Positions 1 through 10,544 of a DNA stretch of 64,000 nt are shown here, piece after piece; positions within the stretch are counted from its first letter, which is position 1; every line of letters begins with the position of its first letter. The stretch is from the NCBI GenBank assembly GCA_951799425.1, contig OX637398.1, forward strand, positions 19,478,270 through 19,542,269, read 5' to 3'. A program made the position numbers and the translations under genes. The stretch comes from Ilex aquifolium (taxonomy: Eukaryota; Streptophyta; Magnoliopsida; Aquifoliales; Aquifoliaceae). The notes under the pieces were generated by a model. That model was not told the origin of the DNA, ran no database searches, and was given only the letters and a program-made list of their open reading frames with translations.

Positions 1-340
1 TTCTTTCGGTAGGTGGCATACTTTAGGGCAATCTCCACCCCCGTTAGATCATCTTTGCTTCCCAAGCATCCTTACCAGGAACCTCTTGGGAATGGGTGAG
101 CATCCTTACAAGGAACCTCTCACTCTTCTTTTGGTAGGTGGCATACTTTAGGGCAACCTCCACCCCCATTCATTCAGTAGGTGGCATACTTTAGGGTAAC
201 CTCCACCCCCATTCATTCGGTAGGTGACATACTTTAGGGTAACCTCCACCCCCGTTAGATCATCTTTGCTTCCCAAGCATCCTTACAAGGAACCTCTTGG
301 GAAGGGGTGATCATCCTTACAAGGAACCTCTCACTCATGT
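1..340. repeat. interleaved short repeats within LTR E
   Basis: Four copies of a roughly 45-bp unit with core GGTAGGTGGCATACTTTAGG (near 8, 134, 178 and 220) alternate with two copies of an 80-bp unit that starts GTTAGATCATCTTTGCTTCC (about 43-126 and 252-335). Confidence 0.8.
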
Positions 341-902
341 GCATCACCACCAATCCAACCAAGCTTACAATTCCAATATTGATTTCAATTTACAACCATC
401 TATCCAAAATCCCCAAAATATATCATGTAACCATTTCACAACCAACAAATAAAATACATGAGATCACAATAACATCATTTTCTATCCAACACAAAACACT
501 ACGGTTTCGAAATTCATAATAAAGAAAACAATTAAGAAGGAAATACATCACTCTCCCAAAAACTAGGGTTTTAAAATTAGAAAAGAGATTTCATGGGTAT
601 TAAACCCTAACTTTGTTCAAAACATGTAATCTTTGCAAAAAAAGTCTAAGAGAGGATGATTCCATAGCATATACATACCATTGATAGCCAAAACATACAT
701 ATATAAATACCCTAGTTTTAATGTAAGTGAGTGAGAGAAAACACCTACCTTAATGTTCTTGGAAAAATTAGGGCTTTGATCTTGAATCAACCCTTCAATC
801 TCTTGTTTTCTCTTGATCTTGTGTTTCTCTCTTTCTCTCTTCCTCTCTTATGTTTTCTAGGGTTTGGAGTGGTGTAATGAAGGCTAAGGAGGTGACAAAA
901 TG

Positions 903-910
903 TATTTATA
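903..910 (-). promoter_or_regulatory. TATA box of LTR E
   Basis: TATAAATA on the minus strand, just downstream (in the element's sense) of the palindrome pairs. Confidence 0.5.
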
Positions 911-961
911 GTGGAAGAAATGGAGAAAGACCCGCAGTCGGATCGGGATGGCTTTATCGGG

Positions 962-1029
962 CGTACCGGTACGCGTACCGGTATGGTGTAGCTACTGGAG
1001 TTCGGCGTACCGGTACGCGTACCGGTACG
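962..1029. repeat. two palindrome pairs in LTR E (CGTACCGGTACG type)
   Basis: Perfect 12-bp palindromes at 962-973, 1006-1017 and 1018-1029, with a near copy at 974-983. On the element's sense (minus) strand they lie about 50 bp upstream of the TATA box. Confidence 0.9.
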
Positions 1030-1829
1030 GTTTGACTGCCAGATTTTTGTTTCAACTTCCAATGCAGTTTTGACCCATTTAGAGGTCGAATTGGAAAATT
1101 TTCATGAGACATACGTTTGTAGCCCTAGATGTCTACTATCTACTGTAAAAATTTCAGATCAATTGGACTTAAGGATAAAAAGTTATGACCAAAATACTAG
1201 AAGGTGTCCCAACTCCTTTTTACCCAAATTTTCTCTAAGTGTGTTTTCACTCCGGAATACTTCATAACTTCCAATACACCTCATATTACCTCTCCCAAGG
1301 TTGTTCGACCTTCCGGATTCAATGGACACCTTATTTAGACCTCAAAATATTTAGAAACTTCCATAATCCCTCTTCTCAAGTTTACACACCTTCGAAACTT
1401 AAACTTTCCAATCCATTCCTAAGCCAACCAAATTCATCACAAACCTTTCCAACACATATTTCTACATTTTTACAACAATTATTTATTATATATCTATATA
1501 CATATATAAAAGAAAAAATACGGGGTGTTACAACTCAATAAGATGAAGAGTGAAGAATAACCTCATCGATGATGGGAAGGAATTCACCGGCTGGTTGAAA
1601 GAGCACAGCTTGGGTAACCTGAGAATTATTAATATGAAACATGACAAAATTTTATACAAATCACTATTAATAATCATGTGGAGTACCAATTAATTAAATA
1701 CTCAAGAATAGACTAAGATGTTGTGATAATGATAATACAACTGACTCACTTTCTCATATTTGGAACATTTTGATTGTCCTTTTATTTTCATGCCATAGCT
1801 TCATAGTATAACTCTGCTAATCGTGCAAA

Positions 1830-2808
1830 CAGGGGCGGAGCCAGAAATTTTTTTTTAGGGTGGGCACATTAACATGTTTTAATTTTCTTTTAATAGACCG
1901 TAAAAGTTCATAAATTTATATTTAATACTTTTTAAACATAGAAGATTAAAAATCGATATACTCATAAACAAAAAATAATAATTAAAACTTCTTACCGAGA
2001 ATGCGACTAATTATTATTACTTACAATTGACCCTGGTATGTTTTTATTATTTGAAAGTGTTACAAATTAATTTTATCAATAATATTTCTTTTATATATAA
2101 AATCGCGGTAACAATCTTCCATTTATGATCCTATAGTTTACTACATAACGACACACATTTTTATATAATAACGAAATAACCCTATAATTTAAAAAAATTA
2201 TAAAATAACATCAATATGTTCAAAACATATTCGGACAAATGTAAAAGTTAACAATTATATTAGTTGTAACTAATTTGATATTTAATTGATGGAGACCTAA
2301 TGGTTTGTGACCATTGGATAGACAGTAGAGTTTATTAAATATTAAGACTCACTATTATACTTAATATCGCAATGTATTAGGTCCTAAAATTAGGTTTCAA
2401 TAACATTGTTCAAAAAGTTAACAATCATTTAGGTATGAGTCTATTTAAATCAATATCACCAAAACACAATATTAGGGTGGACACAATTAAATATGGTGGG
2501 CCAAAAGTTGTTTTTAATGTTGGGCCAAAAATTTTGTTTTTTTAATAGGTTTGGATGGATTGTGATAGGTCAAAGATTTGATTTTTTAATAAGTTTGGGT
2601 AGATAGTGATGGGTTCAAATTTTTTTATTTTAAATGGGCTTAATTTTTTAATTCTTTTGGGTAAATAATGTGGGCCTAACATTTTTATCTTGAGTTTGGG
2701 GTGGACACAAATAATATATTATACAAATATATAATATATATACATAACTAATAAAAAAAATTGAGGGGGGCCACTTGCCCACCCTGGCCATGCCTCCCTC
2801 CGCCCCTG
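1830..2808. mobile_element. non-autonomous hAT element 1 (979 bp)
   Basis: It is flanked by the perfect 8-bp target duplication CGTGCAAA (1822-1829 and 2809-2816). The termini are inverted repeats, CAGGGGCGGAG at the left and its complement CTCCGCCCCTG at the right. Terminal bases and 8-bp duplications are diagnostic of the hAT superfamily. There is no transposase ORF; the interior is AT-rich. Comparison with the intact TPP exon 4 confirms the empty site. A MITE-like stretch near 2286-2407 is nested inside. Confidence 0.92.
2286..2407 (-). repeat. MITE-like sequence inside hAT element 1
   Basis: The motifs TATTAGGTCCTAAAATTAGG and a GAGACCTAAT arm match, in the opposite orientation, the MITE candidate at 62812-62974. 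The outer ends are less clear here, so limits are approximate. Confidence 0.4.
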
Positions 2809-3240
2809 CGTGCAAAGCTGTATACATATCATCAAACAACAATTATTCCAAGCTATAAACCAAACTTTTGGTGACAAATATAGGGTATATTTAATAGCTC
2901 AGAAGAAACAGAAGATAAGAAAAAAAAATGGTACCTTGTCTCTGCACCCTCCATTCACTATAGCAGTGGAAAAATATCCAGCAAGTTTTCTCACTGTTTT
3001 TTTTAATCTGAGAGAGAAGAAAGAAATTTTAGTAACACAATACATATAAAAAAATATCGAGAAACATCACAATTTGCTTCCCTTTGGAAGCATTTGTTAT
3101 CTGCTCAAACATGTCCAAGGCTGATGGGTGTTTATCCGGTTTCATCAAATTATTCCACACACCTATCAGTTGTTATCTATATGACGTACATGTGCTATGT
3201 GGATATGAATGTATTCATGGCTATAGTGGTTTTTTTGATT

Positions 3241-4146
3241 GTTCACAGCTCTTTGAGAAATTTCATCAAACATCTAGTGGCGTCAAAAATTCGTCACAGA
3301 TTTTTTCGGCTACCCAACCGGTGGGGCAAAAAGTTCATCACAAAAAAAATTTCAAAAATCTATAGTTGTTCTTTAGCTACCCAACTGGTGGGTGGGGTTT
3401 GGATCTGGGTTTGCATTCAAAAATGGAGTCCGTGTGTGTGTGGAAATCAGAGATAAAGGTATTGGGGTTGTGGGCCTGTAGAGTGGGGCTGGTGAGAGAG
3501 AGATGAAAACAGAGAGAATGAGAGAAAGATAGAAAAAGAGGGAGTCATTGTGGAGAACCTAGATCTGGGCTGAGGGAAAGAGAAACATAGAGATGATGAC
3601 AGAGAGAGATGAAGGCGTAGAAAGGGAGAGACAGCGAGATAGGGACTCAAATAGCGAAACCTGCAATGATTTTTGGTGAGGGCGTGTGTGTGAGTCGTGA
3701 GACAGAGAGACATAGAGAGTGTGAAATTGTGCTGATGTATGTGTTTGTGTGTTCTACTATGTGTGCGAGTGATTTGTGAGAGAGAGAGAGAGAGAGGTAC
3801 CTAGGTCTTCTTCCAGAAGACAAAAAGAGAGAGGGGGTCTAGCTACCTGGGTCTTCTTCCAGTAGAGGAGCAAGAGGTGAGAGAGGAGAGAGTGGTGTTG
3901 CGTGCAGATGGTATTGACTGTTGATGGGAGTTGTGCGTGTCAGGCGAGTGTGAGTTTGAGCGGGATTTGGGTTTTGGGTGAGATGAATTGTAAGTCATTG
4001 GATTTAATTAAATGAATTTAGATGAAATCTGAACCGTATACTTAAATTTAAATTAAATCCTGACCGTTGTTATGCTTTTCTAAATTAGGAGGGTTGATTT
4101 CAATTGGGAAAATTTGAAATTGCCTCTATCTTATTATTATAGATAT
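3241..4146. other. gene-free, GA-rich stretch
   Basis: No coding region recognised. 3480-3900 is strongly purine-rich on the plus strand with GAGAGA runs. A roughly 45-bp phrase containing CCTAGGTCTTCTTCCAG recurs near 3797 and 3846. Short reading frames here are by-products of the purine bias. Confidence 0.5.
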
Positions 4147-5440
4147 ATATAATTACTCCTAGGTAGCAATGCACCAAAATAAAATAATAATTTTTTTATG
4201 GGTAATTACATTCTCCACTCTTTAAGAGAATTTCGTCCTCGAAATTTATATACTTTGTGAGAACAAATGAGGATATTAATTTTTCTTGTTTTCTCTACTT
4301 TTCCAAAGAACTTTCTCAATTGGGTGGCTCTTCCACAACAATTGGCCAACAAAATGGTTCTATTACACAAAGTTTATTGATTCCTTAACCTAAATAAGAG
4401 TTTTTTTTATCTCAATAGGCTAACTCAACCAATAGATTTGAAGGATCAATTATATACTACTCCTAGTCATATTGAAAGAAAAAATACTGTGAAATCAAAA
4501 CAAGTCTGCTAATAGAACCCACCTTAAAATTGTAACCACAATCCTCTCTATAAATCCGTATGTCCATTTATATCTTAGACCAAACTTTTCTTCGAATTTC
4601 TAGTATACTACGCGTGAAACATAATGCCAAGGTATGAATAGTATGCTCAAATTGAGAACTATAAATTATACTAAATTTCAAAGTGTTATCCACAATATGT
4701 TGCAAATTAGGCCAACTCTGAAGGTAAATTTTGGACTTCTATCTATTACACTAGATAAAAGTAATCCACATAATCATACACTCTCATCAATTAACTTTGA
4801 GCATACCTTCAAGTGAATATATAAATCTGATTACCTAAACTAATCAAACTTCGTCAATCGATCCACAATAACCCAAATAGATTTATGCCCAATCTGTATC
4901 CCGAAAGTCATTATAGCATCTTCATAGTAATATACTCCAATTTCTACTCAAAATTTTGAAATTAGTTATAGTAAGCCTGAAAAATACTGATACTCAGTCT
5001 TTATCTATCAATGCACTTCACATTGGCTACAAATTCCACAATTTTTCCTTTCATTCAACTCAACCAATAATAGTTTCTCAATATCAATATAATTTCGTAC
5101 TCCTCGGGCACACATAGAATTATAGGTTGTATCTATAATGTCTCTCTTCAACATATTCTCTTTTGGTACTCATAACTAATGCCAAAATATAAACATAACT
5201 TCACCACAAATTACAAAATCTATCTTGCTACTACGTTACGCCTCTTTTCTAATACTCTGCACATGTATCTAATTTTTTTTTTTGGTAGCTAACCTATATG
5301 ATCTACCAAAAAGATTCTAACTTGCAATTGAACTAATAATACATCTGTACCAGTTAATATCACACGTAATGATTCTAAATTTTCATGCAACACCCACATG
5401 TTCTGGAAGAAAATTGGAGAAGTTTGAAACAAGGCATGAA

Positions 5441-5765
5441 CGTTCGAACGCCAATCCACGTTCGAATGTCCTCTTGAATTATTGAGGACCAGACTGCTGA
5501 GGTGATGATACATGGCGTGTTGCAGCTAAGAAGAAAAATAAAGAGGTACTTGAGTACCACGTTCGAACGTCAATCCACGTTCGAACGTTGACTTGAATTA
5601 AGTGAGGACCCCCTGGAAGAGTGCAATGGTATATGGCGTGTTGCAGTTACTCTCAACAAAAGAACAAAGGCCACTTGAGTAGGAAGTTTAAACTTCATCT
5701 GGCGTTCGAACGCCCATCAAAGAAGACAGAAGGCAACGTTCGAACGTCATCTAACGTTTGAACAT
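5441..5765. repeat. three pairs of CGTTCGAACG palindromes in the D 5' LTR
   Basis: Boxes at 5441-5450, 5459-5468, 5559-5570, 5577-5588, 5702-5713, 5736-5747 and 5754-5765. Five are perfect palindromes; the others differ by C-to-T or G-to-A changes in a CpG. They occur as pairs, the first two repeated about 118 bp apart. Confidence 0.9.
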
Positions 5766-5880
5766 TGTCCCCAGACAGCCTGCAGAGTGGTTGATTTTCT
5801 ATCCGGACCTTAGGGCATTCACTTGGACTTTGAAGACCTTGTACTATTCTTTCACATTTCCTTGCCCCCTTCTCCTTTCC

Positions 5881-5888
5881 TATAAATA
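5881..5888 (+). promoter_or_regulatory. TATA box of the D 5' LTR
   Basis: TATAAATA about 115 bp downstream of the last palindrome; the same box recurs in the 3' LTR at 18623-18630. Confidence 0.6.
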
Positions 5889-7003
5889 CTCCCATTGTGG
5901 TAGCTTCAAGAAGAGATACACTTAGGAGAGCTAGAGCTAGTTGTAGAGTTAGACCTACATTTACTTCCATAGAGGAAGATAGATCATCTTTTGGTTGAGG
6001 AGGGAACCCTCCAAAAGTGACTAGCTTTCTTCTACTTTCATTATTAGTTTCATTTGCTTCCATTGTTTGAGCTTCCTTCTTCCCATAGCGGAGTGAAACT
6101 CTTCCACTTTTCTAGAGCTTTACCAAAGCCGTGAAGGGTGGAACGTGATTGACTCATTCTTCGTCGAAGATCGGCTCCTTGTGTAGTGTGTTTTACCTTG
6201 TAACTCCTCTACTTGGAGGGATAAGAATCACTCACTTTTCTAGCTTTACCAAAGCCATGAAGAGTGAGTAGTTTCTCATTCACTCTTGAGTAAGAGGTGA
6301 TGGACATGTATAAATCATTCAGAAGTTATATTTGTGCATTTCGTTTATGCTTAATGCTTTATCTCTTACTTGTTTACTGAATGATTGAATGCATCTAGTA
6401 AAGCTAAGGTATTTTGCACAACCATGAGTCCTTTGCAAGTACTCCAACTAGATCTTCATGACTGCCTTTCAATCTTCATCATTATTGTGCTTCAACTAAG
6501 AATGGAATACTAACACCATGGTTGGATGCCTTGTAGAAACGCTTGCTTGTTTGTAGACGGGTTGAGTCTCGGCACAGACAATTCTTGTAAATCTCTACAA
6601 AGACATCGGAACCATGCTCTTAATTCTCACAATCCATTTTTATCTTCCGATTAACTTTTTGTTGACACAGGAGTTAATTGAGTTCCCAAGCATAAGTATA
6701 ACAACCAGATGATTGACTACATGTCCAGATCCTCGAGCTAAAGGGTGACTTTTACATTTGAGATTATATTATATTTTGTCTAGAAAATTCTCTTATAAAG
6801 AATTTGATATTCTATCCAAGAAAATGCATAAACATCATAACTTTAAATCTCAAGGGTTCTAGTCACTTTAGTCTCTGTCACTACTTACTTCGAAACACCA
6901 ACATTAGTTCCTTGGGGATTCGACTTCGGACTTAACCGGATTATTACTACAACTTGTATGTATTAATTGTGTTTTAAGGTAAAAGGTAAAAAAACCTTCA
7001 TTT

Positions 7004-10000
7004 TTGTATGTATTTTTTATTTATTGTGTACAATTTTATTTTATGTCTATGGACGATCCTCACTTTCAAAATTTGCCGGCAGAATCTGTTGGGTCTGTCA
7101 ATCAATTTGAACCATTTTCACCTCGATTTGTAGCAGACTTTTTTGACGATAGTATGACAAATAATGAGAGACAAGGGGAAGTTCATGTGAGAGAGGGGAA
7201 AATTACTAACATTCGAACTCTGCGGGATTACTTACATCCTACAAGAAACAGTATTCCCTCTTGTTCTGTGTTTCCTGCAAATGCCCACTCTTTACTGTAA
7301 AGACGGGAACAGTGCAACTACTACTTCAATTTCATGGACTCGAAGCAGAAAAGCCATATCTGCATATAAAAGATTTTGAGGAGGTATGTGGAACATTCCA
7401 AGACAATTCTGAACTGGCCAAGTTGAAACTTTTTCCTTTCTCTTTAAAGGACAAAGCTAAACAATGACTAAACTCTTTGAAAGTCCATTCAATACCAACT
7501 TGGCATGCATTACATAATGAGTTTTTCAGAAAAAAATTTCCCCTACACCGTACCAATGCACTCAAGAGGCAAATCATTAATTTTTTGGTCAAAAAGGGGG
7601 AAACATTTTACCATTGTTGGGAGAGATTTAAGGATCTTCTCCAATCTTGCCCACACCATGCTTTTGAAAATTGGACTCTGGTAGAATTTTTCTATGACTC
7701 CTTGCCCACTAGACTACGTCAGTTTGTTGAAATGATGGCTCAAGGAGAGTTTATGGGAAAGAGTCTGGAGGAAGCATTCAATTTTTTTGACATCATATCT
7801 GATAGTCCTCAGATGTGGAACTCAGCCTCTCCTACCATTGTTGAAACCAGACCATCTACTTCCCAAGGGGGTAAGTATGTCTTGAAAGAAGATGATGACC
7901 TAAGAGCGAAAATGTCAACCCTGTCTCGGAAGCTTGAAGCTTTAGAGATGAAAAAGGTACATCAAGTTAATGTTGGCCCTCCCACAGAACAAGTGTGTGG
8001 GATTTGTGCACGGATAGGACACCCTACTGGAGAGTGTCCTACCATTCCGGCATTCAAAAAAGTCTTGTTGGAACAAACAAATGCAATTTCCAACTTCAAC
8101 AAACCTTATTGCATCCCGTATTCTGAAACATATAATCTAGGGTGGCGGAATCACCCGAACTTCAGTTGGAGGAACACACAACCAGCTCCCATGAATCCAT
8201 AACAAAGTTCACAACCACCACCTCAAGGACCTCCTGCATATCAGCCATATCAACCACCACACAAAATAAGTCTTGAGGATATACTGAATCAGTTCATGCA
8301 AACCCAAATAAACTACAACACTCACTCCACGCTGGCTTTCAATGATTTCAAAGCCCAGACCACCCAGTCTTTCGAGGATCTCGGAAGCCACATCCAAAAG
8401 CTGAACCAATCGATGACCACACATGAGAAGGGCAAGTTTCCTGCCCAACCAAAACAACCACAAGGTCAATTTCATGTGGGAAATCCTTCAATCATGGAAA
8501 CCCCACAAGACCAAGCTCAAGCTATCACTACACTGAGAAGTGGCAAGGTGATTGACAAAACCATCAGAGGCATGTTAATTCCAAAGCCAAGACCTGAGTC
8601 AATCCAGTCACTGAACCAGTTGAGCCTGAACCTTTGATTGAAAAAAGTCCTGAACCATCAAAGGAAAAATATCTTTCTTGTCCTATTCCTGCTCCTTTTT
8701 CTCAAAGGCTCAAAACATTACAGAAGTTGAATAACCATCCAAAAATCTATGAGCTCTTTAAGCAAGTGAAAACCAATATCCCACTTCTAGATGCTATCAA
8801 GCAGGTTCCCTCTTGTGCCAAGTTTCTAAAAGACTTATACACAGTCAAGAGAAGCCAAAATGTTCAAAAAAGAGCCTTCTTGACGAAACAAGCCAGTGCC
8901 CTACTCCAACACAAAACCCCTCCAAAATACAAAGATCCAGGGTGTCCAACTGTGTCATGTGTCATTGGAAACTTCATAATAGAACAAGCACTGCTGGATC
9001 TTGGAGCCAGTTTCAATTTTCTCCCTTTCTTTGTCTATCAACAATTGGGTCTGGGTGAACTCAAACCCACTTGTATTACACTCCAGTTGACAGATAGGTC
9101 TGTCAAAGTCCCAAGAGGAATTGTTTAGGATGTCCTTGTTCAGGTAGACAACTTCGTCTTCCCTGTTGATTTCATTGTTTTGGACACTCAACCAGCAATG
9201 CATTCAGAGAACCAAGTTCTTGTCATTCTTGGTCGACCCTTCCTAGAAACCCCCAATGCATTGATCAATTGTAGGAATGGAGTCATGAAACTAAATTTTG
9301 GGAATATGACTCTTGAGCTTAATATTTTCAATATTGCCAAGCACCCTGGAGAGGACAAGGAAATGAGAGAAGTAAATTCCATTGAGACATGGGCACCCAA
9401 ATTTGAAGAACTTTCATCAAGTGTCAAGCCACCAAAGCCTAAACTAAAACCTCTCCCATCAGACCTAAAATATACATTCTTAGGGGAGGAAGAGTCATAC
9501 CCAGTGGTAATTTTATCTAAGCTTGCAGAGTTGCAAGAGTCTAAGTTGATTGAAGTCTTTAGACACCATAAAAGCACCATTGGGTGGACCATTGCTGATT
9601 CGAAAGGTATAAGCTTGTTAATATGTAATCATGTTATATACCTTGAAGAGGATTCAAAACCCTCTCGTCAAATGCAGCGACGGTTAAACCCTCACATGAA
9701 GGAGGTTGTAAGGACTGAGGTGCTCAAACTATTGGATGCTGAAATAATCTTTTCGATCTCGGATAGTAAATGGGTTAGCCCAACCCAAGTTGTGCCCAAG
9801 AAGTCTGAGGTCACAGTGGTTAGAAATGATGTTAATGAACTGGTACCAAATCGAGTCGTTACATGATGGCGAATGTGCATAGACTATCGAAAACTCAATT
9901 TGGTAACTAGGAAAGACTATTTTCCTCTTCCCTTTCTTGATCAAGTCTTAGAAAGAATTGCAGGACATACATTCTACTGTTTCTTAGATGGTTATTCTGG

Positions 10001-10544
10001 GTATAATCAAATTGAGATAGCACTAGATGACCAGGAGAAAATAATATTCACATGCCCCTTTGGAACTTTTGCATTAAAAAATATGTCGTTTGGACTTTGT
10101 AACGCACCTGCAACATTTCAAAGGTGCATGCTGAGTTTGTTTAGTGACATGGTTGAGAAATTTTTGGAAGTGTTCATGGATGATTTTTCTGTATATGGGG
10201 ATTCATTTGATTTGTGTCTGGCAAATCTGGAGAAAGTGTTGATAAGATGTAAGGAAGCCAATCTAGTGCTCAATTGGGAGAAATGTCATTTCATAGTAAC
10301 ACAAGGCATTGTCCTAGTTCACATTGTGTCGTCTGAAGGCATGAAAGTTGACAAGGCAAAAATAGATCTGATTGGAAATTTGCCTGCTCCCAAGACTGTT
10401 AAAGATGTCCGATCATTTTTAGAACATAGAGGGTTCTATAGGAGATTCATAAAAGATTTTAGTAGCATATCTAAACTCATGCGTCATCTCCTAAGTCAGG
10501 ATGTATCTTTTGTGTGGAGTGAAGCATGTCAAAAAGCTTTTGAA
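7004..10544 (+). pseudogene. gag-pol remains of Athila-type element D
   Basis: Gag similarity spans about 7040-8640, with the CCHC knuckle CGICARIGHPTGEC near 7998 and the Athila-like phrase NLGWRNHPNFSWRN. An aspartic protease with LLDLGASFNFLP lies near 8992-9060. The reverse transcriptase covers about 9600-10540, with CIDYRKLN, the PFGTF block and the catalytic VFMDDFSVYG. The coding region is broken in several places and ends where element H begins, so RNase H and integrase are not seen. Confidence 0.85.

Larger units (their letters stand above)
1..1532 (-). mobile_element. LTR of a Ty3/gypsy-type element (E), cut by the window edge
   Basis: Read on the minus strand, the LTR begins at 1532 with TGTAACACCCCG, a very common start of plant gypsy LTRs, and runs off the window. 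It carries two abutting pairs of the palindrome CGTACCGGTACG (962-983 and 1006-1029), then a TATA box at 910-903 and CT-rich sequence downstream in the minus direction. Nested repeats fill 1-340. Whether this is a solo LTR or part of a full element cannot be seen. Family assignment rests on the LTR start only. Confidence 0.65.
1535..3240 (-). pseudogene. partial genomic copy of TPP (exons 5, 4, 3 and part of 2, with introns)
   Basis: The sequence closely follows the TPP locus at 60210-61000 in the same orientation: exon 5 (about 1560-1618), exon 4 (about 1740-1829, continued at 2817), exon 3 (about 2935-3010) and the 5' part of exon 2 (about 3057-3176). Introns are kept, so this is a DNA-level copy, not a processed one. 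It is broken: a 4-bp loss in exon 4 shifts the frame, the exon 2 segment encoding the catalytic LDYDGT is missing, and flanking exons 1 and 6-11 are absent. Weak similarity to TPP intron 1 continues to about 3240. A 979-bp hAT element interrupts exon 4. It cannot encode a working enzyme. Confidence 0.9.
5370..6956 (+). repeat. 5' LTR of element D
   Basis: It aligns with 17997-19782 from the phrase TTTTCATGCAACACCC to GGATTATTACTACAACTTG with modest divergence. It contains three pairs of TTCGAA-centred palindromes and a TATAAATA box at 5881-5888. Confidence 0.85.

Noticed and set aside
850-1062. Short frames on both strands over the palindromes near 1 kb
   Set aside because: They arise because palindromic repeats are open on both strands; the encoded Thr/Gly/Val repeats have no family and the region is an LTR.
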